Counted from the first letter of the stretch, positions 1 through 9,071 are shown. The stretch: 64,000 nt of DNA from Myxococcales bacterium (GCA_021783235.1 JAJXUD010000008.1:1-64000); one strand, 5' to 3'. Translations and numbers: made by a program. The notes: generated by a model not told the origin, from the letters alone.

Positions 1-1985
1 AGGGGCAGGAAGCCGGCGCCGAGCGCCACCGCCGAGGCGTCGCTCTGGGTCGGCCCATCGCCGGGCGCCCGCCGGGCCGCCTCGCCGGCCTCGGCGGCCG
101 CCGCGCCCAAGAGGCGGCGGCCGAGCAGGAAGTGGGCGAGCAGGAGCCGGCCCGCCGCGCTGTCGGGGACCGCCCGCTCGAGCTCGGGGACGGTGGGCCG
201 CAAGGGCCCGAGCGCCGCGAGCGCCCGGTCGTTCCCCGGGTCGGCCTCGGCGAACAGCCGCGCCTCGAGGAGCGCCTGCTCCCGCCGGCCCAGGTCGACG
301 AGGGCGCCCTCCGCGATCAGGTGGGCCTCCGGGAGGGCGGGGTCGAAGAAGAGGGCGCGGTCCAGCCAGTCGAGGGCGTGGGCGGGCTTGCGCTCGGCGA
401 GGTAGCGGCCGGCCAGGGCAAAGGGGACGACGAAGCTCGCGGGGTGGCGCGCGAGCAGCGGGACGGCCGCCCGCTCGGCGTCGGCTGCCTTCAGGGAGGC
501 GGTCTTTCGCGCGAACTCGTCGGTCTCCGCCCGCCAGTCGTGCCGGCCGTAGAGCGCGGCCGGAATGGAGACGGCGAGCGCGGCGAGCGCGAGCGCGCGG
601 GCGGAGCGGGCGGTGAGGCGGCGCCTCGGGCGGGCGTCGGGGTCGACCGCGAGGAGGGCGAGCGCGCAGGCGGCGGGGAGCGCGACCCCCGGCAGCTCGA
701 GCGAGAAGTCGGCGAGGCCCTGGAGCCCGAGCGAGAAGAGCCCGGCGGCGAGCGCGCAGTCGGTCGGCGAGAGCCGCGTGCGCCGCATCCCGGCCGCGAA
801 CGAGGCGGCGAGCGAGGCGAGCAGAAGGAGGGCCATGGGTAGGCCGAGATCCACCGCGAGCTCGATCGGGCCGTTCTCCACGTACTGGGCCGTCCCCGCG
901 GGCAGCCCCATGACCCGGGCGCCCGCGGTCGCGAAGGCGCCTCTCCCGACGCCGGTCCAGGGGAACTCCGGGACGAGCGAGAGGGCCCTCCAGAAGCCGT
1001 CGAGCTTCCCCTCGTGGACGACCTCGCCGGGCGCCAAGGTGGAGAGCTCCCCTTCGATGGGCTCGAGCGCCAGGTAGCCCGCGACCGCGACGGCGCCGAG
1101 GGCGAGCAGCGCCGCCGCGGCCGCCCGGGGCCTCGCCGGCGCCCGCCGGGGCTGCGGCGTCCGCGGGTCGCGCTGCGTCCAGAGCAGCAGGGCGAAGGCG
1201 ACGGCGCCGGCCGAGAAGGCCACCATCCCCCCGCGCGAGAGGGTGAGAAAGACGGCCGCGCCCTCGAGGAGAAAGGCGAGGCCCCAGAGGATCCGGCGCC
1301 GCGGCTCGCGGGCGCCGATGGAGAGGCCGAGCGCGAGCGGCGCGGTGAGGCAGAGGTAGCCCGCCGCGTTGTTCGGGTTGCCGAAGGTCGTGAGGAACGG
1401 CGGGGAGGCCTCCTTGAACACGGGGAGGCCGAAGAGCCGGTCGGCCGAGACGAGGTCGTGGCCGTAGCCGATGAGGGCGAGCAGCAGCCCCCCCGAGGCG
1501 AGGGCGAGGACCGCTCGCCGCCGCCCGCGATGCGAGCGGGCGATCGTCGCCGCGGCCGCGAAGGCGAGCGCGAGCGCGAGCGCCTTCGCGAGCTCCAGGG
1601 CGGTGGCGGGGGGATCGAGCGTCACGGGGTGGAGAGCGGGGGCGCCGGGCAGGCCGTGGAGCGCGACCCCGTAGCTCTCGGCGGCGCCGGGCGAGGCGAG
1701 CCGAAGGAGGAGCCGCGGCAGCGGGACGAGCTGGAGCCCGATGAAGAGCGCGGCGGCCCCGAGGCCCACGAGGGCCAGCGGGACGGGGACGGAGCCCTCC
1801 CCTTCGCCGCGCCGCCGCCCAGCGAGCCAGAAGAGCGAGCCCGCCGAGAGGGCGCAGAGCGCGAGGACGGCGCCTGGAAAGAAGCTGCCGAGGGCGAGCG
1901 GCGCGACGAAGAGCGCCGCCCAGAGAAGGGCCTCGCCGCCTGCCACCCCCCCGGGAAGGCTGCTCGGCAGTTTGAGGGAGCGCAT
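1..1985 (-). CDS. O-antigen ligase-like (Wzy_C) membrane protein with C-terminal helical repeats, partial
   Basis: An open frame runs leftward without a stop from an ATG at 1985 to the window edge, giving at least 661 residues; the C-terminus lies outside the window. About a dozen hydrophobic segments fill residues 15-430. They include a GNPNNAAGYL segment, an SRGGMVAF segment and an FPWTGVGRGAF segment, which resemble the core of the O-antigen ligase/polymerase superfamily. From about residue 480 the chain is Ala/Arg/Leu-rich and soluble, like TPR repeats. Family members join or polymerise surface glycans on the periplasmic face of the inner membrane. The fold call is mine from these motifs; the substrate is unknown. 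The gene stands divergent to the PilZ gene at 2185. Confidence 0.8.
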   Translation of the reverse strand, partial: MRSLKLPSSLPGGVAGGEALLWAALFVAPLALGSFFPGAVLALCALSAGSLFWLAGRRRGEGEGSVPVPLALVGLGAAALFIGLQLVPLPRLLLRLASPGAAESYGVALHGLPGAPALHPVTLDPPATALELAKALALALAFAAAATIARSHRGRRRAVLALASGGLLLALIGYGHDLVSADRLFGLPVFKEASPPFLTTFGNPNNAAGYLCLTAPLALGLSIGAREPRRRILWGLAFLLEGAAVFLTLSRGGMVAFSAGAVAFALLLWTQRDPRTPQPRRAPARPRAAAAALLALGAVAVAGYLALEPIEGELSTLAPGEVVHEGKLDGFWRALSLVPEFPWTGVGRGAFATAGARVMGLPAGTAQYVENGPIELAVDLGLPMALLLLASLAASFAAGMRRTRLSPTDCALAAGLFSLGLQGLADFSLELPGVALPAACALALLAVDPDARPRRRLTARSARALALAALAVSIPAALYGRHDWRAETDEFARKTASLKAADAERAAVPLLARHPASFVVPFALAGRYLAERKPAHALDWLDRALFFDPALPEAHLIAEGALVDLGRREQALLEARLFAEADPGNDRALAALGPLRPTVPELERAVPDSAAGRLLLAHFLLGRRLLGAAAAEAGEAARRAPGDGPTQSDASAVALGAGFLP

Positions 1986-2184
1986 GACCATCTCTCGGCT
2001 GGGTATGACGAGATTGGCATGGCTTCCGGCCGGCGGACAACTCCCCCCGGGCGAGGACGGCTGGCCGCTGGGCGGTTCAACCGGTTGGAATTTCGGCGGG
2101 GGGGAATTCGCCAAAGGGAGGAGTCGCCCCTCGACAGCCGGGGGCACGGGCCGTGCATCCAGTCGTCCGCCGGAGGTGTAAGCC
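1986..2184. other. Divergent intergenic region, O-antigen ligase-like / PilZ
   Basis: This 199-bp spacer separates the leftward O-antigen ligase-like gene from the rightward PilZ gene, so it should hold both promoters. I could not pick out a convincing -35/-10 pair or a sigma-54 site. The only clear signal is a GGAGGTG Shine-Dalgarno 6 bases before the PilZ start. Confidence 0.4.
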
Positions 2185-2535
2185 ATGTCGCTCTTCCAGA
2201 CGAACCAGGGGCAGCGCGAGTACTCGAGGGCCCCGCTCCCCGTCCCCGTTCGGTTCTACGACTGGGGGCGGCCTTTCGACGGGCAGGCCGCGGAGATCGG
2301 CGGCGGCGGGCTCTTCGTCCACACCGAGGCGCCGATCGCCGAGGGCGCGCTGCTCACCTTGCGCGTGACGCTCCCGGCGAGCCGCAGCTTCACGGTCCTC
2401 GGCCGCGTCGTGCGCACCGTCCGGGGCGGCTGGGCGCGGCTGCGGAGGGCGGGGCTCGCGATCCAGTTCGTCGATCTGGGGGCCACCGACCGGCGGGCCA
2501 TCCTCGATTACGTGGCGCGCCACCGCTTCGCCTGA
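2185..2535 (+). CDS. PilZ domain protein (myxobacterial type)
   Basis: A 116-residue single-domain protein. It opens with a charged stretch, REYSRAPLPVPVRF, that fits the Arg-rich loop of PilZ domains. A glycine-rich EIGGGGLFV segment sits where the second PilZ motif (D/NxSxxG) is expected, followed by beta-rich sequence ending in a C-terminal helix. PilZ domains bind cyclic di-GMP and pass the signal to a partner. The second motif is degenerate here, so nucleotide binding is not certain. A strong GGAGGTG ribosome-binding site precedes the ATG. The stop codon overlaps an in-frame upstream ATG of glmU (TGATG at 2533-2537). Confidence 0.8.
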   Translation: MSLFQTNQGQREYSRAPLPVPVRFYDWGRPFDGQAAEIGGGGLFVHTEAPIAEGALLTLRVTLPASRSFTVLGRVVRTVRGGWARLRRAGLAIQFVDLGATDRRAILDYVARHRFA

Positions 2536-2546
2536 TGCGCCGAACC

Positions 2547-2576
2547 TTGCCTCGCCGGGGGGAGGCTTTCTATAAA
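2547..2576 (+). promoter_or_regulatory. Putative glmU promoter, leaderless type
   Basis: TTGCCT (2547-2552) and TATAAA (2571-2576) are separated by 18 bp. The -10 ends only 6 bp before the ATG at 2583, so the transcript would begin at or next to the start codon. Confidence 0.5.
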
Positions 2577-2582
2577 GCCGCC

Positions 2583-3926
2583 ATGGAAAGGCCCCTCTCC
2601 GCCATCGTGCTCGCCGCGGGAAAAGGAACCCGCATGAAAGGGGAGCGGCCGAAGGTCCTGCATGAGCTCGCCGGACGGCCGCTCGTCGACTTCCCCGTTC
2701 GGCTCGCCCTGGGGGTCGCGGCGGATCCGCTGGTCGTCGTGGTGGGCCACGGGGCCGAGGCGGTCGAGTCGACGCTCCGCGGGCTCCATGGCGAGGGGCC
2801 GCTTCGCTTCGCCCGCCAGCTCGAGCAGCGCGGCACCGCCCACGCGGTGCTCGCGGCCAAGGAGCAGCTCGCCGGCTTCGAGGGGCAGATCCTCGTCCTG
2901 TATGGCGACGTCCCGCTGCTGCGCCGGGAGACGATCGATCGGCTGCTCGCCGCACCCGCGGGGCCGCTCGCGCTCCTGACGGCCCGGCCCGAGCGGCCGA
3001 CCGGCTACGGCCGGATCCTTCGCGACGCGGAGGGGCGCGTGGTCCGGATCGTCGAGGAGCGCGACTGCGGCCCGCGGGAGCGGGAGATCGGCGAGGTGAA
3101 CGCCGGGATCTACCGAGTCGAGGCGCGCTTCCTCTGGTCCGCGCTCGCCCGGGTCGGCTCGGAGAACGCCCAGGGAGAGCTCTACCTCACGGACGTGGTC
3201 GCCCTCGCGGCACGCGAGGGCGGCGCCTTTGCGGTGGCCGCCGAGGCCGACGAGGTGGCCGGCGTCAACGACCGCTACGAGCTCGCGCTCGCGGCGGCGC
3301 GGCTGCGGCGGGAGATCAACCGCGGCCACTGCCTGGCCGGCGTCACGGTCGTCGACCCCGAGAACACCTACGTGGACGTGGGGGTCGAGATCGGCCAGGG
3401 CGCCGTCGTCGAGCCCGGCTGCGTCCTCACCGGGGCGACCCGGATCGGCGAAGGGGCCCGGATCCGAGCCCACTCGGTCCTCGAGGATGCCGTCGTCGGG
3501 GAGGGAGCGATCGTCGGCCCCTTCGCCCGGCTGCGCCCCGGGACGCTTCTCGGCCGCGGGGTCCACGTCGGCAACTTCGTCGAGACCAAGAACGCGCGGC
3601 TCGGCGAGGGGACGAAGGCGAACCACCTGACCTACCTCGGCGACGCCGAGATCGGCGCGGGCGTGAACGTCGGGGCGGGCACCATCACCTGCAACTACGA
3701 CGGCGTCCAGAAGCACAAGACGGTCCTCGGCGACGGCGTCTTCGTCGGGAGCGATAGCCAGCTGGTCGCCCCGGTGACGGTGGGCAAGGGCGCCTACGTC
3801 GGGGCGGGAAGCACCATCACGAAAGACGTCCCGGAGGACGCGCTCGCCCTCAGCCGCGCGCCCCAGAAGCTGGTCCTGGGCTGGGCGGGGCGCCGCCGGC
3901 TTTCGCGCGGCCAGAAGAAGCCCTAG
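2583..3926 (+). CDS. glmU: Bifunctional GlmU: GlcNAc-1-phosphate uridylyltransferase / glucosamine-1-phosphate acetyltransferase
   Basis: A 447-residue protein, close to the usual ~455. It acetylates glucosamine-1-phosphate and then transfers UMP to give UDP-GlcNAc, the precursor of peptidoglycan and lipid A. The N-terminal nucleotidyltransferase domain carries LAAGKGTRMKGERPK. From about residue 245 there is a left-handed beta-helix of hexapeptide repeats, with NYDGVQKHKT and the VGSDSQLVAP region of the acetyltransferase site. I prefer ATG 2583 because it places the LAAGKGTRM motif near the N-terminus as in the family, and because a promoter-like sequence ends 6 bp before it. An in-frame ATG at 2535 would add 16 residues. 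glmS follows 33 bp downstream. Confidence 0.97.
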   Translation: MERPLSAIVLAAGKGTRMKGERPKVLHELAGRPLVDFPVRLALGVAADPLVVVVGHGAEAVESTLRGLHGEGPLRFARQLEQRGTAHAVLAAKEQLAGFEGQILVLYGDVPLLRRETIDRLLAAPAGPLALLTARPERPTGYGRILRDAEGRVVRIVEERDCGPREREIGEVNAGIYRVEARFLWSALARVGSENAQGELYLTDVVALAAREGGAFAVAAEADEVAGVNDRYELALAAARLRREINRGHCLAGVTVVDPENTYVDVGVEIGQGAVVEPGCVLTGATRIGEGARIRAHSVLEDAVVGEGAIVGPFARLRPGTLLGRGVHVGNFVETKNARLGEGTKANHLTYLGDAEIGAGVNVGAGTITCNYDGVQKHKTVLGDGVFVGSDSQLVAPVTVGKGAYVGAGSTITKDVPEDALALSRAPQKLVLGWAGRRRLSRGQKKP

Positions 3927-3959
3927 AGTTGTCCCACCCTTCGAAAGGACGAGCGAGCC

Positions 3960-5792
3960 ATGTGCGGCATCGTGGGATACGCGGGCGGGCGTGAGAGCGC
4001 GAACATCCTGGTGCGGGGGCTGCGCAAGCTCGAGTACCGGGGCTACGACAGCGCCGGGATCGCCGTGCAGACGGGCCAGAACCGCGTGCGGGTGGTGCGC
4101 TGCCGCGGGAAGCTCGACAACCTCGCGCAGAAGCTACAGAACGAGGCGATCGTCGGTCAGGTGGGCATCGGCCACACCCGCTGGGCCACGCACGGCCGCC
4201 CCTCCGACGAGAACGCCCACCCGCACTTCCACGGCGGGGTCGCCGTGGTCCACAACGGGATCATCGAGAACCACCTCAAGCTGCGAGAAGAGCTGCGGCA
4301 GAAGGGGAACCAGTTCTCCTCCGAGACGGACACCGAGATCTTCGCGCACCTCATCGCCGACGAGCAGGGCGCGGGGAAGGATCTGCTCGCGGCGGTCCGC
4401 GCCTCGCTCGCCCGGATCAAGGGGACCTACGCGCTCGCGGTGATCAGCGAACGCTCGCCCGGCCAGATCGTCGTCGCGAAGAACTCCTCGCCGCTCGTCC
4501 TCGGCTTGGGCCAGGGCGAGCAGTTCGTCGCGAGCGACGTGCCCGCGCTGCTCGAGCACACGCGCGACGTCGTCTTCCTCGAGGACGGCGAGCTCGCGCT
4601 CCTCGAGCGCGAGGGGACGCGGATCTACGACATCGCCGGCAAGGAGGTTCGGCGGGCGCCTCGCCGCGTCGACTGGACGCCGCTCATGGCCGAGAAGAAC
4701 GGCCACAAGCACTTCATGCACAAGGAGATTCACGAGCAGCCGCAGGCGATCGCGGACACGATCCGCGGGCGGGCGAGCGTGGAGGAGGGAGACGCTCACC
4801 TCGGCGGCGTCGGTCTGTCGGCGGAGGAGGCGCGAGGGCTCTCGAAGGCGCTCGTGCTCGCCTGCGGGACGAGCCACCACGCGGGGCTCGTCGGCAAGAT
4901 CTACCTCGAGGCGCTGGCTCGGCTGCCGGTCGAGACCGATCTCGCGAGCGAGTTTCGCTACCGCGACCCGCTCGTTCCGGCGGGCACGCTCGCCATCGCC
5001 ATCTCGCAGAGCGGCGAGACCGCCGACACCCTGGCGGCGCTCCGGGAGGCGCGGCGCCGCGGGGCGCGCGCCCTCTCCATCTGCAACGTGGTCGACGCGG
5101 CGATCCCGCGAGACAGCCAGGACGTGCTCTACACCCACGCCGGGCCGGAGATCGGGGTCGCCTCGACCAAGTGCTTCACGACCCAGCTCGCCGCGCTCTT
5201 CCTCTTGGCCGTCCGGTTGGGACGCCTCCGCGGCGTCCTCGAGGCGTCGGAGGCGCAGGCGCAGCTGACGGCGCTGCGGCAGGTGCCCAGCTGGATCGAG
5301 CGGATTCTCGCTGGGGAGGCGCACGTCGCCGCGGTGGCGCGGCGCATCGCCCAGGCGCGCGACGTGCTCTTCCTCGGGCGCGGGGCGCAGTTCCCCGTGG
5401 CGCTCGAGGGGGCGCTCAAGCTCAAGGAGATCTCCTACATCCACGCCGAGGGCTACGCGGCGGGCGAGATGAAGCACGGCCCGATCGCGCTCATCGATTC
5501 GTCCGTCCCGGTGGTCGTGCTCGCGACCCCCGGCCCCGGCTACGACAAGATCGTCGGGAACGTGGAGGAGGTCCGCGCGCGCGGCGGGCGGGTCATCGCC
5601 GTCTGCGGGGAGCGCGACGAGGAGATCCCGAAGCTCGCGGACGAGCTTTTGCGCGTGCCGGAGGCGCCGCCGCTCCTCATGCCGCTGCTCACGGCCGTGC
5701 CGTTGCAGCTGCTCGCCTACCACGTCGCCGACCAGCGCGGCACGGACGTCGACCAGCCGCGCAACCTCGCGAAGTCGGTCACGGTCGAGTAG
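3960..5792 (+). CDS. glmS: Glutamine-fructose-6-phosphate aminotransferase (isomerizing)
   Basis: A 610-residue cytoplasmic enzyme, the normal family length. It makes glucosamine-6-phosphate from fructose-6-phosphate and glutamine, the first committed step of the amino-sugar pathway that GlmU completes. The protein begins MCGIVGYAG, so Cys2 is the N-terminal nucleophile of the glutaminase domain. Two sugar isomerase (SIS) domains follow: one contains CGTSHHAG and SQSGETADT, the other the GRGAQFPVALEGALKLKEIS segment. The C-terminus, RNLAKSVTVE, is the typical end that closes over the active site. Adjacency to glmU fits a shared pathway. An AAGGACGAG Shine-Dalgarno lies upstream. No glmS-type riboswitch fits in the 33-bp gap. 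Confidence 0.98.
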   Translation: MCGIVGYAGGRESANILVRGLRKLEYRGYDSAGIAVQTGQNRVRVVRCRGKLDNLAQKLQNEAIVGQVGIGHTRWATHGRPSDENAHPHFHGGVAVVHNGIIENHLKLREELRQKGNQFSSETDTEIFAHLIADEQGAGKDLLAAVRASLARIKGTYALAVISERSPGQIVVAKNSSPLVLGLGQGEQFVASDVPALLEHTRDVVFLEDGELALLEREGTRIYDIAGKEVRRAPRRVDWTPLMAEKNGHKHFMHKEIHEQPQAIADTIRGRASVEEGDAHLGGVGLSAEEARGLSKALVLACGTSHHAGLVGKIYLEALARLPVETDLASEFRYRDPLVPAGTLAIAISQSGETADTLAALREARRRGARALSICNVVDAAIPRDSQDVLYTHAGPEIGVASTKCFTTQLAALFLLAVRLGRLRGVLEASEAQAQLTALRQVPSWIERILAGEAHVAAVARRIAQARDVLFLGRGAQFPVALEGALKLKEISYIHAEGYAAGEMKHGPIALIDSSVPVVVLATPGPGYDKIVGNVEEVRARGGRVIAVCGERDEEIPKLADELLRVPEAPPLLMPLLTAVPLQLLAYHVADQRGTDVDQPRNLAKSVTVE

Positions 5793-5811
5793 CCCCGCCC
5801 CCGGGAAACTG

Positions 5812-5841
5812 TTGACCATTCGGCCCGATGGCGGTCCTAAT
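5812..5841 (+). promoter_or_regulatory. Putative promoter of the ClC transporter gene, leaderless type
   Basis: TTGACC (5812-5817) and CCTAAT (5836-5841) are spaced by 18 bp, with the ATG at 5848 starting 6 bp later. If real, it rules out the in-frame TTG at 5812 as the start codon, because that TTG lies inside the -35 element. Confidence 0.45.
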
Positions 5842-5847
5842 CGCTCG

Positions 5848-7914
5848 ATGCCGACCGAGCGATGGTGGTCCCCGCGGGCGCTCTTCGCCCAGGCGCAGGG
5901 GCTCCCCTGGGAGCAGACCCTCGTCAACTTCGTCGCGTTGCTCGTGGGCGTCTACACCGGGCTTGCGACGGGCCTCTTCGCGAACTTCATCTCCCTCTTC
6001 CAGCTCCTCTTCTTCCGGACGCACGCCCTCGAGCGGGCCGTCCTGGGGTTGGACCCGCTCTGGACGTTGGCCTTCCGGACGCGACTCCAGACGGCGCCGT
6101 GGCACTTCGAGTACCTCGCCATCGCCGCCGTCTTCTTTGCCCTCGCCCGGATCGAGGGGCCGCTCGCCCGGCTCCTCCGGCGGCTGCCGATGCTCGAGCG
6201 GCGCCGGCTCGGCTTCATGGCCTGGTTCGTCGGCTTCGGGATCCTGTTCTACTACCCGCTGCTCGCGCTCGCGACCTTCACCCGCAGCTTCGGCGAGACG
6301 GAGGGCGGACTGCTCGCGATGCTCCATCGCGCCCCGGCGATCCTGCGGCTGATCGTCCCGCTCCTCGGCGGCCTCGGCGTGGGGCTGCTCATCCGATTCG
6401 TCGCTCCCGAATCGGGCGGGCATGGGGTGACCGAGGTGATGGAGGAGGTCGCGACGGGGCGAAACCGGATCCCGGGCCGCGTCGCGCTCTGGAAGGGGAT
6501 CGTCGCCGGGCTGACCATCGGCTCGGGCGGCTCGTGCGGCCGCGAAGGGCCGGTCGTCCACATCGGCGCCTCGGTCGGCAACTCGCTGGCCGGGCGGATG
6601 GGCCTCGGGCGCGAGAACGTCTCGCTGATCCTCGCGTGTGGCGCCGCCGCCGGCATCGCCGCCTCGTTCGACGCGCCGATCGCCGGCGCGATGTTCGCGC
6701 TCGAGATCATCCTCGGCGACTTCGGGGTCCGCTCCTTCAGCCCCATCGTGCTCGCGGCGGTCACCGCCACGGCGACCGCGCGGACGCTCCTCGGATCGGC
6801 GAGCGAGGTGGCCCGCATCGGCTACGCGATGAAGGCCCCCGGCGAGATCGCGGCCTACGTCGTGCTCGGCGGGATGTGCGGGCTCGGCGCGATCGCCTAC
6901 GCTCGGACGCTCCACTTCTTCGAGGCGCTCTTCGACGGCCACGCCTCCGGCTGGCTCTCCCGCCGGCTCGCCCAGCTGCCCTCTTGGGCGCTGCCGGGAG
7001 CCGGAGGGCTCATGACCGGCCTCGTCGGCCTCTTCGTTCCCCAGGTCCTCGGGAACGGCTACGAGACGATGAACGCGGCCCTCTTCGAGCAGCTCGGGTT
7101 CTGGCTCCTCCTCGCCGTCTTCGTCGCGAAGCTCGTCGCGACCGGGGCCACCCTTGGTTCGGGCTCGCCCGGGGGCAGCTTCTTTCCGGCGGTCTTCCTC
7201 GGCGCGATGCTCGGCGGGGCGTTCGGGACCGTGGTCCACGGGCTCCTCCCCGCCTGGACGGCCGGACCCGGCGCCTACGCCGCCGTCGGAATGGGATCCT
7301 TCGTCGCCGGGGCCACCCTGGCGCCCCTGACGGGTATCCTCATGATCTTCGAGCTCACGGGGAACTACCAGGCGGTGCTGCCCCTCATGGTCGCGTGCGG
7401 CATCGCCGCGACGACCGTGCACTGGGCGCTCGGAGGATCCATCTATACCCTCAAGCTGCGGGCGCGGGGAATCGAGGTTGGGCTGCGCGCCGGGCGGACG
7501 CTCAGGACCCTCCGGGTGCAGCAGGCGATGACCACCGATGTCGACACCATCCCGGCGAAGCTCTCGGCGGCCGACCTCGCCGCGCGGCTCGCGAGCGCCG
7601 CTCACACGGCCTACCCGGTCATCGGGGAATCGGGGAAGCTCGTCGGGCTCCTCTCCGTCGACGACGCCCGCCCGTTCTTGGCGGACCCCGATCTCGGCCG
7701 GCTCCTCGTCGCCGCCGATCTCTGCCGGCTGAGGGCGCCGACCATCGCCGAGGACGAGGATCTCGAGGCCGCGATCGAGCGGCTCCTCACGGCGACGAGC
7801 GAGCACCTCCCGGTCGTCTCGGGGGCGGACGCGGACCGGCTCGTCGGCATCCTCACGCGCTCGGACGTCTTGCGCGCCTACCAGCGCTCGGTCGGTGCCA
7901 AAGGGCAGACGTGA
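5848..7914 (+). CDS. ClC-family chloride channel/transporter with two CBS domains
   Basis: A 688-residue inner-membrane protein: a ClC membrane core of about 520 residues followed by a C-terminal pair of CBS domains (roughly residues 555-680). The conserved GREGP motif is present with the gating glutamate at E233, as are the GSGSPGGSFFPAVFLGAMLGG selectivity-filter region and a third helix-end motif near PLTGILMIFELTG. CBS pairs in ClC proteins bind nucleotides and modulate transport. Whether this is a channel or an H+/Cl- exchanger cannot be settled by reading alone. ATG 5848 is chosen over the in-frame TTG 5812, which falls in a promoter-like -35. The stop overlaps the thpR start (GTGA). 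Confidence 0.93.
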   Translation: MPTERWWSPRALFAQAQGLPWEQTLVNFVALLVGVYTGLATGLFANFISLFQLLFFRTHALERAVLGLDPLWTLAFRTRLQTAPWHFEYLAIAAVFFALARIEGPLARLLRRLPMLERRRLGFMAWFVGFGILFYYPLLALATFTRSFGETEGGLLAMLHRAPAILRLIVPLLGGLGVGLLIRFVAPESGGHGVTEVMEEVATGRNRIPGRVALWKGIVAGLTIGSGGSCGREGPVVHIGASVGNSLAGRMGLGRENVSLILACGAAAGIAASFDAPIAGAMFALEIILGDFGVRSFSPIVLAAVTATATARTLLGSASEVARIGYAMKAPGEIAAYVVLGGMCGLGAIAYARTLHFFEALFDGHASGWLSRRLAQLPSWALPGAGGLMTGLVGLFVPQVLGNGYETMNAALFEQLGFWLLLAVFVAKLVATGATLGSGSPGGSFFPAVFLGAMLGGAFGTVVHGLLPAWTAGPGAYAAVGMGSFVAGATLAPLTGILMIFELTGNYQAVLPLMVACGIAATTVHWALGGSIYTLKLRARGIEVGLRAGRTLRTLRVQQAMTTDVDTIPAKLSAADLAARLASAAHTAYPVIGESGKLVGLLSVDDARPFLADPDLGRLLVAADLCRLRAPTIAEDEDLEAAIERLLTATSEHLPVVSGADADRLVGILTRSDVLRAYQRSVGAKGQT

Positions 7915-8594
7915 TCCGGTTCGAGAGCAGCGAGGAGGGGTTCGGGGGCCTCGCACGGCGGGCGCTCGGAGCGAACCTCGGGCGCGAGGTCCGGGCCGAG
8001 CCGACCGTCCGGGCCTTCGTGGCGCTCCCGTTGCCTTCGGCGCTGCGCCGGAGCGTGGGGGAGATCGCCCGGCGGCTCTCCGAGCAGCCTGCCTCCCGGA
8101 GCTCGAACGCCCGCTTCATCGGGGATGACGCGCTCCACGTGACCCTGAAGTTTCTCGGCCGGGTCGAGTCGTCGAGGCTGCCCGCGATCCGGGAGGCGCT
8201 CTCGGTGGCGGCCCGGCTGCAACCGAGGCTCCGGCTCGAGCTCAAGGGCGCCGGCTGCTTTCCCGACGCGGCGCGTCCGCGAGTGCTCTGGCTCGGCCTC
8301 GAGGGTGACCTTCCGGCGCTGGCGAGCCTCGCCGCCGAGGTGGAGAAGCAGCTCCTCCCGCTCGGGTTTCCGCCCGAGGATCACGCCTTCAGCCCCCACC
8401 TGACGCTCTGCCGCTTGGCCTCGCCGACCGGGGCCAGCGACCTCGCGGCCGCGCTCTTCGCGCTCGCGGGCGAGATCCACGGCGAGCTGCCGGCCGAAGA
8501 GCTCGTGCTCTTTCGCAGCGACACCCTCCCGACCGGGGCGCGCCACAGTCCCATCTACCGGATTCCGTTCGGCGGCGGCCGGCTCCTCGCCTGA
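7911..8594 (+). CDS. thpR: RNA 2',3'-cyclic phosphodiesterase, 2H family
   Basis: A 227-residue protein with both 2H signatures, HVTLKFLG in the N-terminal half and HLTLCRLA in the C-terminal half. Family members open 2',3'-cyclic phosphates at RNA ends, historically described as 2'-5' RNA ligase. The core begins at RAFVALPLP. Starting from the GTG at 7911, which overlaps the previous stop codon, adds about 38 residues not seen in typical members. No ATG lies closer to the core, so the extension may be real or a rare start may be used. Translational coupling with the ClC gene is implied by the 4-bp overlap. Confidence 0.88.
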   Translation: MIRFESSEEGFGGLARRALGANLGREVRAEPTVRAFVALPLPSALRRSVGEIARRLSEQPASRSSNARFIGDDALHVTLKFLGRVESSRLPAIREALSVAARLQPRLRLELKGAGCFPDAARPRVLWLGLEGDLPALASLAAEVEKQLLPLGFPPEDHAFSPHLTLCRLASPTGASDLAAALFALAGEIHGELPAEELVLFRSDTLPTGARHSPIYRIPFGGGRLLA

Positions 8595-8599
8595 GGTCG

Positions 8600-8633
8600 G
8601 CCCCGGCGATTGACGCCGCCCGCCGCCCGGGGC
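8600..8633 (+). terminator. Weak hairpin after thpR
   Basis: GCCCCGG (8600-8606) pairs with CCGGGGC (8627-8633) across a 20-base loop. No T-tract follows. The hairpin overlaps the spacer of the putative next promoter, so its role as a terminator is uncertain. Confidence 0.25.
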
Positions 8634-8639
8634 TAGTGA
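8610..8639 (+). promoter_or_regulatory. Putative promoter of the zinc-ribbon gene, leaderless type
   Basis: TTGACG (8610-8615), an 18-bp spacer and TAGTGA (8634-8639) end 6 bp before the GTG at 8646. No Shine-Dalgarno fits in between. Confidence 0.4.
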
Positions 8640-8645
8640 CGATCC

Positions 8646-9071
8646 GTGCTCAAGATCTGCCCTCGCTGCCACCGGACGTTCTCCGGCGGCCGCCTCTGCC
8701 TCGATTGCGAGGGGGTCGCGCTCCTCGACGTCGCCGATCGGCGGAGCCAGCCGCACCTGCGGCAGGCGGAGCTGCAGCACACGATCAACACCTACTACGG
8801 CGCCCGAAGCGCGATGCTGCTGCTCTTTGCGAGCATCCTCCTCGGGGGAATCGGCTCGCTGCTCCTCGCCCGGCACGGCGTGGTGGAGCCGGGGAGAGAG
8901 GCCTGGTCGTGGTTTCTGGCCGCCGGCCTCGCCCTGGTCGGCACCCCGGTCGCCGGCCTTCTCGGCGGGGTCTGGCTCGTGCGTCGCCTCGGCGTCTGCC
9001 GCGGCTCCCCGCCCACCCTGGACGATCTCCGCGCCTCGCTGCGCGCGCGGAAGACGGACTCCCGGGCCTAA
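8646..9071 (+). CDS. Small zinc-ribbon membrane protein of unknown function
   Basis: A 141-residue protein from a GTG start. It opens with a zinc-ribbon-like knuckle, CPRCHRTFSGGRLCLDC, containing two CxxC pairs. Two hydrophobic helices follow (about residues 55-75 and 90-110), and the tail is short and basic. I do not recognise a named family. The layout, a cytoplasmic zinc ribbon plus two membrane helices, is common in small bacterial envelope or regulatory proteins. The gene converges on the Fe-S carrier gene and the two ends overlap by 4 bp. Confidence 0.7.
   Translation: MLKICPRCHRTFSGGRLCLDCEGVALLDVADRRSQPHLRQAELQHTINTYYGARSAMLLLFASILLGGIGSLLLARHGVVEPGREAWSWFLAAGLALVGTPVAGLLGGVWLVRRLGVCRGSPPTLDDLRASLRARKTDSRA

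Noticed and set aside
2020-2110. Sigma-54 promoter upstream of the PilZ gene (TTGGCATGGCTTCCGGC)
   Set aside because: The spacing between GG and GC is 11 and not 10, and the -12 side lacks the TTGC form.
1014-2582. A 523-codon upstream extension of the glmU frame
   Set aside because: The extension is antisense to the O-antigen ligase-like gene and crosses the PilZ gene. The GlmU fold starts at 2583.
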